Shown here: one piece after another, positions 23,243-32,070 of the stretch
Position numbering within the stretch: the first letter of the stretch is position 1
How the letters are laid out: every line of letters begins with the position of its first letter
From: Egicoccus sp. AB-alg6-2
GTDB lineage: Bacteria; Actinomycetota; Nitriliruptoria; Nitriliruptorales; Nitriliruptoraceae
Reading direction: 5' to 3'
Assembly (NCBI RefSeq): GCF_041821025.1
Contig: NZ_JBGUAY010000003.1
Coordinates: 186,001 to 250,000, forward strand
DNA: 64,000 bases
Notes under the pieces: generated by a model
What the model was told of the DNA's origin: nothing
Databases searched by the model: none
What the model saw: only the letters and a program-made list of their open reading frames with translations
Made by a program: the position numbers and the translations under genes

Positions 23243-26170
23243 TCACCGCAGCGCCGCCCGCACGAGCGTCAGCGGATGCTCGCCGCGTCGCCCCGTGCCG
23301 TGCCCGATCTGCTGCCGGCAGGACACCCCGGTGGCCGCGACCAACGTGTCCGCCGGCTCGGCCTCCACCGCGGGGAACAGCCGCATGCCGCCGATCTCGA
23401 GGGAGAGGTCGTAGTGCTCGGTCTCGAATCCGAACGAGCCCGCCATCCCGCAGCAGCCGGCATCGACCTCGACCACCTGGGCCCCCGGAATGCGCTGCAG
23501 CAACGCGACACTGGCCGAGGTCCCCACGCTGGCCTTCTGGTGACAGTGACCATGGAACAGGATCCGCCGGTGCGCCACCTCGGCGTCGGCGTCCAGTTCC
23601 AGGGCGCCGTCGTCGATCGCCGCCACCACCAGGTCCTCCACCAATCGGGCCTGCTCGGCGACCGCGCGCACGTCGGGATCGTCGACGCCCAGCAGTCGCG
23701 GCCCGTCGTCCTTGAGGGTCAGCAGGCACGACGGCTCCACGCCGACGATCGGGATGCCACGCCGCGCGTCCGGCGCCAGGCGCTCGACCAGGGCTGCCAC
23801 TTCGGCCCGCGCCTGGTCGAGCACTCCCTTCGACATCGCCGCCCGCCCGCAGCATCCCCGGGACTCGAGCCGGACCTGGTGCCCCGCCCGCTCGAGCAGT
23901 TCGACGGCGGCACGACCGATCCCCGGTTCGGTGAAGCTGGTGAAGCTGTCGGCGAGCAGGACCACACGGCCCCGGGTCCTCGGCGTCGTCGGGCGGGCGC
24001 GGCCGGCGAACCATCGCGGCAGGGTCTCGCGCTCGAAGCGGGGCAGCGGACGCCGCTGGTCGATGCCGACGACCTGCTCCAGCATCCTGCGCACGGGCCG
24101 CGAGCGGCCAGGCAGGTTGGACAGGGGCGCGGTCGCGGATCCGAGCCGGTTGAGGCGGCGGATGCCTGCGAAGACCCGGGACCGCACGGGGATGCCGTGC
24201 TCGGCGTGGCGGGCGTGCAACGCCTCGCTCTTCATCGTGGCCATGTCGACCGAGAGTGGGCACTCGCGCTGGCACGCCTTGCACTCGAGGCACAGGTCGA
24301 GGACCTCGTGGAGCCGGTCGTCGGCGAGCGCGGCCCGCGGATCGGGTGATCCCAGTGCGAGGACGAGGGCGTTCGCCCGACCCCGGGTGGAGTGCTCCTC
24401 GTCCCGGGTGGCCATGTACGAGGGGCACATCGTGCCGCCCGAGGTGGCCGGCTTGCGGCAGGCACCGATCCGCATGCAGCGGTTGGCGGCGTCGAACATG
24501 CCGGTGCCACCACCGAAATCGAAGGCCGTCGGCAACGGCCGGGCGACCGGCAACGCCGGCTCCCGCAAGTGGTCGGTCATGGGCGGTGCATCGACCTTCT
24601 TGCCCGGGTTCATGCGCTGATCGGGGTCGAACAGGCCCTTGACCTCGCGCATGGCGCCGTAGAGCTCGTCGCCGAACAGCTCGCGGTTGAACTCGCTGCG
24701 CACCAGTCCGTCGCCGTGCTCGCTGGAGTTCACCCCGCCGAAGCTGGTCACCAGCTCGGCGACCTCGCGGGCCACGGTGCGCAGCTTGTCGACCTCACCA
24801 GGCCGGGTCAGGTCCATGAAGGGACGCACGTGCAGGCAGCCCGCCGACGCGTGCCCGTAGAAGCCCGCCCGCAGCCCGTGCGCCTCGAGGATGGCGGCGA
24901 ACTGTTCGGTGTACTCGGCCAGATGCCGCGGATCGACGGCGGTGTCCTCGACGAAGGCGAGGGATCGCTCCCGACCCACACCCGACGCCATCAGCAGACC
25001 CAGGCCGGCCTTCCGCAGGGCGCGGACCTGCCCCTGCTGCTCGGACGTCGCGGCCCGCAGCACCGCATAACCGTGCCCGTTTGCGCGCCAGGTCGCCTCG
25101 AGCGCGCGCGCCGCGGCTTCGGCCTCGGCGGGGGTGTCGCCGTAGAACTCGACCACCAGGAGGGCCTCGGGGTCTCCGTCGAGGAAGCGCACCAGGTGGG
25201 CGTGCTCGAGCGATCGGCGGGCCAGGTCGAGGATGAAGCGGTCGACGAGTTCGATCCCCGCCGCGCCGGCATCCATCGCGTCGGCGGTGGCGGCGATCGC
25301 CAGCTGGGTCGAGGAGAAGTGGCCGACGAGCTGGACCACCGCCTCGGGGATCGGGACCAGCTCGACCGTGGCCCCGGTCACCGTGACCAGCGTGCCCTCC
25401 GAGCCGACCACGAACCGGGCGAGGTCGAACGGCCCGTCCTGCGCGAGCCGGTCGAGCCGGTAGCCACCGGCACGCCGCCAGAAGGGAGGCATGTGGTCGG
25501 CGATGGCCTGTCGGTGACGTTCGACGAGGGCGGGCAACTCGCGGTAGAGCCTCGCCTCGAGGGAGCTGCCCCTGGCGCGGCTGGCCACCTGTTCGGCCGT
25601 GACCGGACCGAACCGTGCCGTGCTCGCGTCGGCGAGGACGACGTCGAGGTCGCGCACGTGGTCGATGGTCATCCCGTACCGGGCGCTGCGCGACCCGCAG
25701 GAGTTGTTGCCGATCATCCCGCCGAGCGTCGCCCGGTTGCTCGTCGAGGTGTCGGGGGCGAACCACAGCCCGTGACGCGCGGCGGCGCGGTTGAGTTCGT
25801 CCTGGACCGCGCCCGGTTGGACGCGCGCGGTCGCCGTCTCCGCGTCGACCTCGAGGCCGTGCAGATGGCGTGAGAAGTCGAGCACGACCGCGGCGCCGAC
25901 GGTCTGTCCGCAGTGGCTGGTCCCCGCACCGCGCGGCAGCACCGGGACCCCGTGCCGCGCCGCGACCGACACGGCGGCGGCCACGTCGTCGGCATGCCGG
26001 GGATAGGCCACGCCGAGCGGCTCGATCGCGTACATGCTGGCGTCGGTGGCATACAGGTGACGCGTGTAGGCGTCGAAACGCACCTCGCCGTCGAGCGCTT
26101 CACCGAGATCGGCGGCCAGATCCCGGCGCTGCTCCCCGATCCGGGCCCGCTCGTCCAGCACGTCCGCCAC
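23243..26170 (-). CDS. FAD-linked 2-hydroxyacid dehydrogenase with Fe-S domain (YdiJ/GlcDF-like fusion)
   Basis: A 975-residue protein joining a GlcD-like FAD half and a GlcF-like iron-sulphur half, as in YdiJ (D-2-hydroxyglutarate dehydrogenase) and some D-lactate dehydrogenases. The FAD-binding loop is LPRGAGTSHCGQT (78-90), with GMIGNNSCGSRSARYGM following; the catalytic-region metal/base motifs are GHASAGCLHVRP and SSEHGDG. The ferredoxin part has Cys565, Cys571 and Cys582, then CLECKACQRECP (627-638), and two CCG motifs at 773 and 906. It should oxidise a D-2-hydroxyacid and pass electrons to the respiratory chain. GTG 26170 follows GGAGG. Confidence 0.9.
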   Translation of the reverse strand: MADVLDERARIGEQRRDLAADLGEALDGEVRFDAYTRHLYATDASMYAIEPLGVAYPRHADDVAAAVSVAARHGVPVLPRGAGTSHCGQTVGAAVVLDFSRHLHGLEVDAETATARVQPGAVQDELNRAAARHGLWFAPDTSTSNRATLGGMIGNNSCGSRSARYGMTIDHVRDLDVVLADASTARFGPVTAEQVASRARGSSLEARLYRELPALVERHRQAIADHMPPFWRRAGGYRLDRLAQDGPFDLARFVVGSEGTLVTVTGATVELVPIPEAVVQLVGHFSSTQLAIAATADAMDAGAAGIELVDRFILDLARRSLEHAHLVRFLDGDPEALLVVEFYGDTPAEAEAAARALEATWRANGHGYAVLRAATSEQQGQVRALRKAGLGLLMASGVGRERSLAFVEDTAVDPRHLAEYTEQFAAILEAHGLRAGFYGHASAGCLHVRPFMDLTRPGEVDKLRTVAREVAELVTSFGGVNSSEHGDGLVRSEFNRELFGDELYGAMREVKGLFDPDQRMNPGKKVDAPPMTDHLREPALPVARPLPTAFDFGGGTGMFDAANRCMRIGACRKPATSGGTMCPSYMATRDEEHSTRGRANALVLALGSPDPRAALADDRLHEVLDLCLECKACQRECPLSVDMATMKSEALHARHAEHGIPVRSRVFAGIRRLNRLGSATAPLSNLPGRSRPVRRMLEQVVGIDQRRPLPRFERETLPRWFAGRARPTTPRTRGRVVLLADSFTSFTEPGIGRAAVELLERAGHQVRLESRGCCGRAAMSKGVLDQARAEVAALVERLAPDARRGIPIVGVEPSCLLTLKDDGPRLLGVDDPDVRAVAEQARLVEDLVVAAIDDGALELDADAEVAHRRILFHGHCHQKASVGTSASVALLQRIPGAQVVEVDAGCCGMAGSFGFETEHYDLSLEIGGMRLFPAVEAEPADTLVAATGVSCRQQIGHGTGRRGEHPLTLVRAALR

Positions 26171-26192
26171 GCGACCCTCCCCTGACCGGCGC

Positions 26193-26208
26193 TTTCCGCT
26201 CGGTGAAA
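26193..26208. promoter_or_regulatory. IclR-type operator candidate in divergent promoter
   Basis: TTTCCGCTCGGTGAAA is an inverted repeat (TTTC-N8-GAAA) 23 bases upstream of the FAD/Fe-S dehydrogenase start, in the gap shared with the divergent aminotransferase. A closely similar 16-mer occurs at 28381-28396 upstream of the IclR gene. The two sites suggest one regulon controlled by that IclR protein. Confidence 0.5.
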
Positions 26209-26350
26209 CGAACGGTCTGCCAGGCGGAAGAACCTAGGGGCCGCCGCGACCGGTGGTCAAGGCACGCGAGGTCGGTTGCCGGCGGGTTGAGGGCGTCCTA
26301 GGGTCCTCGCACGACGGTTCTCGGACCGTGGAGACGATGGAAGGGTGCTC

Positions 26351-27508
26351 GTGCGCGCCGGTCGGCACTTCCTGCAGATTCCCGGCCCCACCAACGTGCC
26401 CGATCGGGTGCTCCAGGCGATGGCGCGGCCGACGATCGACCATCGCGGACCCCAGTTCGCCGCACTGGGCCGGCGCGTGCTCGAGGGCATCCGCACGGTG
26501 TTCAAGACCTCCGGTCCCGTCGTGATCTATCCGTCGTCCGGCACCGGCGCGTGGGAGGCGGCCCTGGTCAACACCCATTCACCGGGCGACGCGGTGCTGA
26601 TGTACGAGACCGGTCAGTTCTCGACCCTGTGGGCGACGATGGCGACCCGGCTCGGGCTGGACGTCGAGGTCCTCGAAGGGAACTGGCGCACCGGCGTCGA
26701 CGCCGAGCGCATCCAGGGCGCGCTCGAGGCGCAGCCCGGGCGCTTCCGCTCCGTCGCCGTCGTGCACAACGAGACCTCGACCGGCGTGACCAGCGACATC
26801 GAGGCCGTACGGCGGGCGATGGACGCCGCCGGTTCGGAGGCGCTGCTCCTCGTCGACACCATCTCCTCGCTCGGCTCGATCGACTACCGCCACGACGAGT
26901 GGGGAGCCGACGTCACGGTGTGCGGGTCGCAGAAGGGCCTGATGCTGCCACCGGGCCTGGGCTTCAACGCCATCAGCGACAAGGCCCGGGCGGCCGCCGC
27001 CGATGCCCGGCTCCCCCGGTCGTACTGGGACTGGGAGGACATGCTGGCCAGTGCGCCCGCCGGCATGTTCCCCTACACCCCGGCGACGAACCTGCTGTAC
27101 GGCCTCGCCGAAGCCATCGACCTGCTGCACGCGGAGGGCCTCGACGCCGTCTTCGCCCGCCACGACCGCCATGCCGAGGCGACGCGCCGGGCGGTCGAGC
27201 ACTGGGGACTCGAGCTGTGGGCGACCGTCGCGGAGCAGCGCTCCAGCGTCCTGACCGCCGTCCTGCTCCCGGACGGACACGACGCGGACGAGTTCCGGCG
27301 GATCGCACTGGAGCGGTTCGATCTCTCGCTCGGGGCCGGGCTGGCCCGTCTCGCGGGGAAGGTGTTCCGCATCGGCCACCTCGGCGACCTCAACGACCTC
27401 ACGCTCGCCGGCACGCTCGCCGGCGTCGAGGCGGCGCTCGGCATCGCCGGCGTCCCGATCCGCCGTGGCGGTGTCGAGGTGGCGATGGAGCGCCTCGCCG
27501 CCTCGTGA
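26351..27508 (+). CDS. Class V aminotransferase, serine-glyoxylate type
   Basis: A 385-residue PLP enzyme. GRHFLQIPGPTNVPDRVL at the N-terminus is the hallmark of serine-glyoxylate aminotransferases, as are VIYPSSGTGAWEAAL, Asp169 (LLVDTISSLGSID) and the PLP Lys195 in CGSQKGLMLPPGLGF. It would form glycine and hydroxypyruvate from glyoxylate and serine. I prefer GTG 26351, five bases after GGAAGGG; GTG 26345 is the alternative. It is divergent from the hydroxyacid dehydrogenase and convergent with the IclR gene; a glycolate or glyoxylate link is inferred from this arrangement. Confidence 0.9.
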   Translation: MRAGRHFLQIPGPTNVPDRVLQAMARPTIDHRGPQFAALGRRVLEGIRTVFKTSGPVVIYPSSGTGAWEAALVNTHSPGDAVLMYETGQFSTLWATMATRLGLDVEVLEGNWRTGVDAERIQGALEAQPGRFRSVAVVHNETSTGVTSDIEAVRRAMDAAGSEALLLVDTISSLGSIDYRHDEWGADVTVCGSQKGLMLPPGLGFNAISDKARAAAADARLPRSYWDWEDMLASAPAGMFPYTPATNLLYGLAEAIDLLHAEGLDAVFARHDRHAEATRRAVEHWGLELWATVAEQRSSVLTAVLLPDGHDADEFRRIALERFDLSLGAGLARLAGKVFRIGHLGDLNDLTLAGTLAGVEAALGIAGVPIRRGGVEVAMERLAAS

Positions 27509-27529
27509 CCCCGGGCGCATGGCCGCGCG

Positions 27530-28327
27530 TCAGCCCTCGTCGGTGACACCCGCGGGCACCTCGACGATGTCCCCCCCGTCCATCCAGGCCACCAGGTCCG
27601 CCGCGACCGTGCGCAGGTGCTCGATGACCTCCCGCCGGCGCGGTTCGTCGAGGCGCCCCGTCGGTCCGGAGACCGACATGGCGGCAACGAGGCCGTTCGC
27701 GGGCAGCAGCGGCACGGCGACGCAGTTGACGCCCTCCTCCTGTTCCTCGAGGTCGAGGGCGTAGTCGCGCTCGCGAACACGCTCGAGTTCACGGAGCAGG
27801 ACGGCGGCGTCGGTGACGGTGTTGGCCGTCGCCGGCGGCAGGCCGTTGCGCTGGAGGATGCGCTCGGCCACGGCACGCGGTTGGTGCGCCAGCAGCACCT
27901 TGCCGACCGCGGTGCTGTGGGGCAGCACCCGGTTGCCGACCTCGGTGAACATCCGCACCATCCGCCGGGACGACGCCTGCGCCACGTAGACCACGTACCC
28001 GTCCTCGAGGAGCGCGAGGTTGGCCGTCTCGCCGGTCAATTCGACCAGCCGTTCGAGATAGGGCCGGGCCGACCCTCCGAGCATGCGGCCGGCGGCGGTC
28101 CCGAGCTCGACCAGCCGGGCACCGAGGACGTACTTGCGCGACCGCGGGTCCTGGCGCACGTACCCCCGTCGGACCAGCGTCGCCGTGAGGCGGTGGATGG
28201 TGGCGTAGGGCAGCTGCGTCGCCTGGCCGAGCTCGCTGATCCCCATCTCCCGTCCCGACGCGGCCAGCACCTCGAGGACGTCGAGCGCACGTTCGACCGA
28301 CTGGACCCCCATGCTCCGTGCCGCCAT
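27530..28327 (-). CDS. IclR family transcriptional regulator
   Basis: The 265-residue regulator has an N-terminal winged helix (VERALDVLEVLAA, then ISELGQATQLPYATIHRL and VRQDPRSRKYVLG) and a C-terminal GAF-like effector domain (RVLPHSTAVGKVLLA, GVNCVAVPLLP). IclR and AllR in this family sense glyoxylate, pyruvate or related acids. It is divergently placed from nothing but sits 21 bases from the convergent aminotransferase, and a TTTC-N8-GAAA site lies 54 bases upstream of its start. ATG follows AGGAGG. Confidence 0.92.
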   Translation of the reverse strand: MAARSMGVQSVERALDVLEVLAASGREMGISELGQATQLPYATIHRLTATLVRRGYVRQDPRSRKYVLGARLVELGTAAGRMLGGSARPYLERLVELTGETANLALLEDGYVVYVAQASSRRMVRMFTEVGNRVLPHSTAVGKVLLAHQPRAVAERILQRNGLPPATANTVTDAAVLLRELERVRERDYALDLEEQEEGVNCVAVPLLPANGLVAAMSVSGPTGRLDEPRRREVIEHLRTVAADLVAWMDGGDIVEVPAGVTDEG

Positions 28328-28380
28328 GCACGCTCCTCCTGCTCACCCCACGCAGAAACGTACCAACTGGCAGAAGAAGT

Positions 28381-28396
28381 TTTCCGTCCACCGAAA
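28381..28396. promoter_or_regulatory. IclR-type operator candidate upstream of IclR gene
   Basis: TTTCCGTCCACCGAAA is an inverted repeat (TTTCSG-N4-CSGAAA form) between the IclR start and the dxs stop. It shares the first six and last four bases, and the spacing, with 26193-26208. Autoregulation is likely for IclR proteins. Confidence 0.5.
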
Positions 28397-28421
28397 TGCG
28401 CTGCGCACGGCGTGCCGGGCG

Positions 28422-30311
28422 TCAGCGGTCGTCGGTGAGCACCTTGCGGGTGGCGGCGGCGACCCCGGCCGCATCCAGGCCGAGCTCGGCCATGATGTGG
28501 TCGGGCTTGCCGTGCGGCAGATAGCCGTCGGGGACCCCGAGCTTGAGCACCGGCGGCGCGTGCCGCACGCCGACCCGCTCGACGAGGCGATCCACCAGTT
28601 CGGCCCCCGCCCCACCGCCGACGACCCCGTTCTCGACCGTGACGACCAGCGGGGCCGCTGCCGCGGCATCGAGCATGGCGGGATCGGCCGGACGCACGCT
28701 GCGTACGTCCCACACCGCCGCGTCGTAACCCTGCTCGGCGAGCAGTTCGGCGGCCTCGAGTGCGGCGCTGACGCGGTCCCCGACCGCGAGCACGCACACG
28801 TCCTCCCCGGCGCGCAGGCGCCGCGCCCGCAGGCCGAGTGCGCGGTCGGCGGCCTTGACGCCGAGACCGGCACCGGCAACGGCCGCTCCCTTCGGGAACC
28901 GCAGGCTCACCGGACCGTCGAGTCCGGCGGCCACGCCCAACAGGGCCTGCAGGTCCTCCTCGCACGAGGGGGCCAGCACGGTCATCGTCGGGATGCGCAG
29001 CGACAGTGACAGGTCGAGGATGCCGTGGTGGCTCGGCCCGTCATCGCCGGTGATGCCCGCACGATCGAAGACGAACAGGACGTGCGCGTCGTGCAGCCCG
29101 ACGTCGAGGTTCGCCTGGTCGAACCCGCGGGCGAAGAAGGTGGAGTACACCGCGAACAACGGCAGCTTGCCGGCGTGCGCCATCCCGGCGGCCGCCGTGA
29201 CGGCGTGCTGCTCGGCGATCCCGACATCGAGCACGCGTTCGGGGTCCCGCTCGGCCAGCGGCAGCAGCCCGGTCGAGCCCGGCATGGCGGCGGTGATCGC
29301 GACCAGGTCGGGCCGCTCGTCCGCGAGCTCGAGGACCGCCTCGCTGAACGCCTGGGTCCACGACCGCGGCTTGCTGCCGGTCGAGCGCCCGGTGGCGATG
29401 TCGAACGCCGAGGTGTCGTGCAGCTTCTTCTCGGGGTCGGTCTCGGCCGGCTCGTAGCCCTTGCCCTTCTGGGTCAGCACGTGCACGAGCACCGGGGTGT
29501 CGAGCCGGGCGGCGGTGACCAGCGCGTGCTCGAGCTTGCCGACGTCGTGGCCGTCGTAGGGGCCGAGATAGCGCACGCCCAGCGCCTCGACGAAGGCCTG
29601 CAACGCGGGCGCCTCGGACACGGCGGCCTTCACGGCTCCGAAGCCGGCGTCGGTCAGGCGCTCCACCAGCGGGACCCGGTCCAACGCGCGGTCGAAGCGG
29701 CCGCGCACCTTGCGGTACCGCGGGTCCGTGCGCAGGTCCGCCAGCCGCTCGGAGAGCCGGCTGACCGTCTCCGCATACGACCGGCCGTTGTCGTTGAGCA
29801 CGATGATCGCCGGCAACTGGTGGTGGCCGAGGTTGTTGAGCGCTTCGTACGCCATGCCGCCGGTCAGCGCACCGTCGCCGACGACGGCGACCACGCGCCG
29901 CCGTTCCTCGCGCGGCAGACCGACCTGTGCGCGGGCGAGCCCGAACGCCCACGACAGCGCCGTCGACGCGTGCGAGTTCTCGACGAGGTCGTGCGGCGAC
30001 TCGGCCCGACAGGGGTAGCCCGACAGGCCGCCCGCCTGGCGGAGCGTGTCGAACAGGGGTCGCCGGCCCGTCAGCATCTTGTGCACGTAGGCCTGGTGAC
30101 CCGTGTCCCAGACCAGCTGGTCGCGGGGCGAGTCGAAGGTGCGGTGCAGTGCGATCCCGAGCTCGACCACGCCGAGGTTGGAGCCGAGGTGGCCGCCCAC
30201 ACGGGCGACGGCGGCGACGATCGCGGCGCGCAGCTCCTCGGCGAGCAGGGGCAGCTGCTCGGCCGGAAGCGCCTTCAGATCGGCCGGTGAATCGATGGTC
30301 TCGAGCACCAC
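28422..30311 (-). CDS. dxs: 1-deoxy-D-xylulose-5-phosphate synthase
   Basis: The 629-residue ThDP enzyme condenses pyruvate and glyceraldehyde 3-phosphate, the entry step of the MEP isoprenoid pathway. The cofactor motif is VVGDGALTGGMAYEALNN; the conserved HLGSNLGVVELGIALH, WDTGHQAYVHKMLTGR and GPYDGHD blocks are present, and the transketolase-type second half includes DVGIAEQHAVTAAAGMA and RAGITGDDGPSHHG. The GTG at 30311 follows GAGGAG; another GTG is the next codon. It stands alone, 94 bases upstream-side of the IclR gene. Length is normal. Confidence 0.96.
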   Translation of the reverse strand: MVLETIDSPADLKALPAEQLPLLAEELRAAIVAAVARVGGHLGSNLGVVELGIALHRTFDSPRDQLVWDTGHQAYVHKMLTGRRPLFDTLRQAGGLSGYPCRAESPHDLVENSHASTALSWAFGLARAQVGLPREERRRVVAVVGDGALTGGMAYEALNNLGHHQLPAIIVLNDNGRSYAETVSRLSERLADLRTDPRYRKVRGRFDRALDRVPLVERLTDAGFGAVKAAVSEAPALQAFVEALGVRYLGPYDGHDVGKLEHALVTAARLDTPVLVHVLTQKGKGYEPAETDPEKKLHDTSAFDIATGRSTGSKPRSWTQAFSEAVLELADERPDLVAITAAMPGSTGLLPLAERDPERVLDVGIAEQHAVTAAAGMAHAGKLPLFAVYSTFFARGFDQANLDVGLHDAHVLFVFDRAGITGDDGPSHHGILDLSLSLRIPTMTVLAPSCEEDLQALLGVAAGLDGPVSLRFPKGAAVAGAGLGVKAADRALGLRARRLRAGEDVCVLAVGDRVSAALEAAELLAEQGYDAAVWDVRSVRPADPAMLDAAAAAPLVVTVENGVVGGGAGAELVDRLVERVGVRHAPPVLKLGVPDGYLPHGKPDHIMAELGLDAAGVAAATRKVLTDDR

Positions 30312-30533
30312 GTCGGGCTCCTCCTCTGGTGCTCCACGCGTCGGTGCGCCAGCGTAGGGGACCACAGGATGGCCGGCGCACGTACGCGGCCACCGTCATG
30401 CACGGGTTTCGTGGAGGTTCGTCGCAGGTTCCGCGAGGGATGACCCACCTGCGGGCGGCTCACCCGACATCGGCGATCCGTGCGTCCGGACGCCGGCGCC
30501 TGCGCGCGTGGACGCACGCATCGGGTCGCAGAC

Positions 30534-32069
30534 TCAGGAGCCGATGAGCTCGCGGAGCAGCTGGTTGGTCGTGCGGGGGTCCGCCTTGCCCCGCGTCTGC
30601 TTCATCACCTGGCCGACGAGGGCGCCGATGGCCTTGTCGTTCCCACCGCGGATCGCGGCGACGGTGTCGGCGTTGTCGGCCACCACCTGTTCGACGATGC
30701 CGCGGAGCTCGCCCTCGTCGGAGACCTGCTCGAGGCCCTGTTCCTTCGCGATCTGGGCCGGGCCCTTGGCGCCGCGCGACTGGATCATGCCGGTCAGGAC
30801 CTGCTTGGCGAGGTTGGTCGACAGCGTGCCGTCCTCGATCAGCGCGATCAGCTCCGCGACGTGCGTGCCGGTGAGGCCGGAGCCCGCGAAGTCGACGCCC
30901 TCGGCCGAGAGCTGACCGGCGACGTCACCGACGAGCCAGTTCGCCGCCGCGGAGGCGTCCGCGCCCGCGGCGACCGCCTCGTCGAAGGCCGGCAGCAGGC
31001 CCGTGACGATGATGGTCGACGCCTGGTGCGTCGCCACGCCCGCCGCATGCAGCCGCGCACGTGATGCCGCCGGGAGTTCGGGGAGGCGGGCACGGACCGC
31101 TTCGACCTTGTCGGCCGGCGAGGTGATCTCGACGAGGTCGGGATCGGGGAAGTAGCGGTAGTCGGTCACCGACTCCTTGACCCGCAGCGTCTCGGTGACC
31201 CCGCGACCCTCGTCCCAGTGGCGGGTCTCCATCACGATGGTGCCGCCGTCCTCGAGCACGGCGATCTGGCGCTGAGCCTCGTAGGCGATGGCGCGGCCCA
31301 GGGACCGGACGGAGTTGAGGTTCTTGATCTCCGTCCGCGTGCCGAGCGGATCGCCCGGTCGGCGGACGGAGACGTTGGCGTCGCAGCGGATCGAGCCCTC
31401 TTCCATGCGGGCGTCGGAGACCCCGGTGGCACGCACGATCGACTGCAGCTCGCGCAGATAGGCCTGGGCGGTGTCGGGATCGTGGATGTCGGGACGCGAC
31501 ACGATCTCGAGCAGGGGGATGCCACACCGGTTGTAGTCGATGAGCGACCGGTCGGCGCCGTGCAGCCGCCCGGTCGAGCCGACGTGCAGCGACTTGCCCG
31601 TGTCCTCCTCCATGTGCAGACGCTCGATCCGCACCCGGCGGGTCACGAGGTCGTCGCCGACCGGGACGTCGACGTCCAGCCACCCGTCGTGGACCAGCGG
31701 GACGTCGTACTGGCTGATCTGGTAGTTCTTCGCCAGGTCGGGATAGAAGTAGTTCTTGCGGTGGAACCGGCACACCGGCGCGATCTCGCCGTTGAGTGCC
31801 AGGCCCAGCAGCGTGGCGTCCTGCACGGCCTGCTCGTTGACCACGGGCAGCGCGCCGGGCTGTCCCGTGCAGACGGGACAGACGTTGGTGTTGGGGTCGC
31901 CGCCGAAGCTGGTCGAGCAGCCGCACCACATCTTCGTGCGGGTCTGCAGTTCGACGTGGACCTCGAGGCCCACGACCAGTTCCCAGGGTCCGGTCGTGCC
32001 CTCGAGCAGGGCGACACCGTGCTCCGCGGCCGTGGTCGCGGAGATCTCGCCGAGGTCGGTCGCGGTCAT
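30534..32069 (-). CDS. gatB: Aspartyl/glutamyl-tRNA amidotransferase subunit B
   Basis: The 511-residue subunit binds tRNA and, with GatA and GatC, converts Glu-tRNA-Gln or Asp-tRNA-Asn to the amides. The cradle starts with ELVVGLEVHVELQT, the zinc-binding Cys are in MWCGCSTSF and VCPVCTGQPG, and RMEEGSIRCDANVS plus TEIKNLNSVR line the active site. The C-terminal YqeY-like tail (VMKQTRGKADPRTTNQLL) contacts tRNA. It starts one base after gatA. The bacterium therefore probably lacks GlnRS or AsnRS. Confidence 0.97.
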   Translation of the reverse strand: MTATDLGEISATTAAEHGVALLEGTTGPWELVVGLEVHVELQTRTKMWCGCSTSFGGDPNTNVCPVCTGQPGALPVVNEQAVQDATLLGLALNGEIAPVCRFHRKNYFYPDLAKNYQISQYDVPLVHDGWLDVDVPVGDDLVTRRVRIERLHMEEDTGKSLHVGSTGRLHGADRSLIDYNRCGIPLLEIVSRPDIHDPDTAQAYLRELQSIVRATGVSDARMEEGSIRCDANVSVRRPGDPLGTRTEIKNLNSVRSLGRAIAYEAQRQIAVLEDGGTIVMETRHWDEGRGVTETLRVKESVTDYRYFPDPDLVEITSPADKVEAVRARLPELPAASRARLHAAGVATHQASTIIVTGLLPAFDEAVAAGADASAAANWLVGDVAGQLSAEGVDFAGSGLTGTHVAELIALIEDGTLSTNLAKQVLTGMIQSRGAKGPAQIAKEQGLEQVSDEGELRGIVEQVVADNADTVAAIRGGNDKAIGALVGQVMKQTRGKADPRTTNQLLRELIGS

Positions 32070-32070
32070 G

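Noticed and set aside
30312-30533. A possible gene or riboswitch between dxs and gatB
   Set aside because: Only short shadow frames occur and I could not find a conserved riboswitch core; it is treated as a promoter or spacer region.
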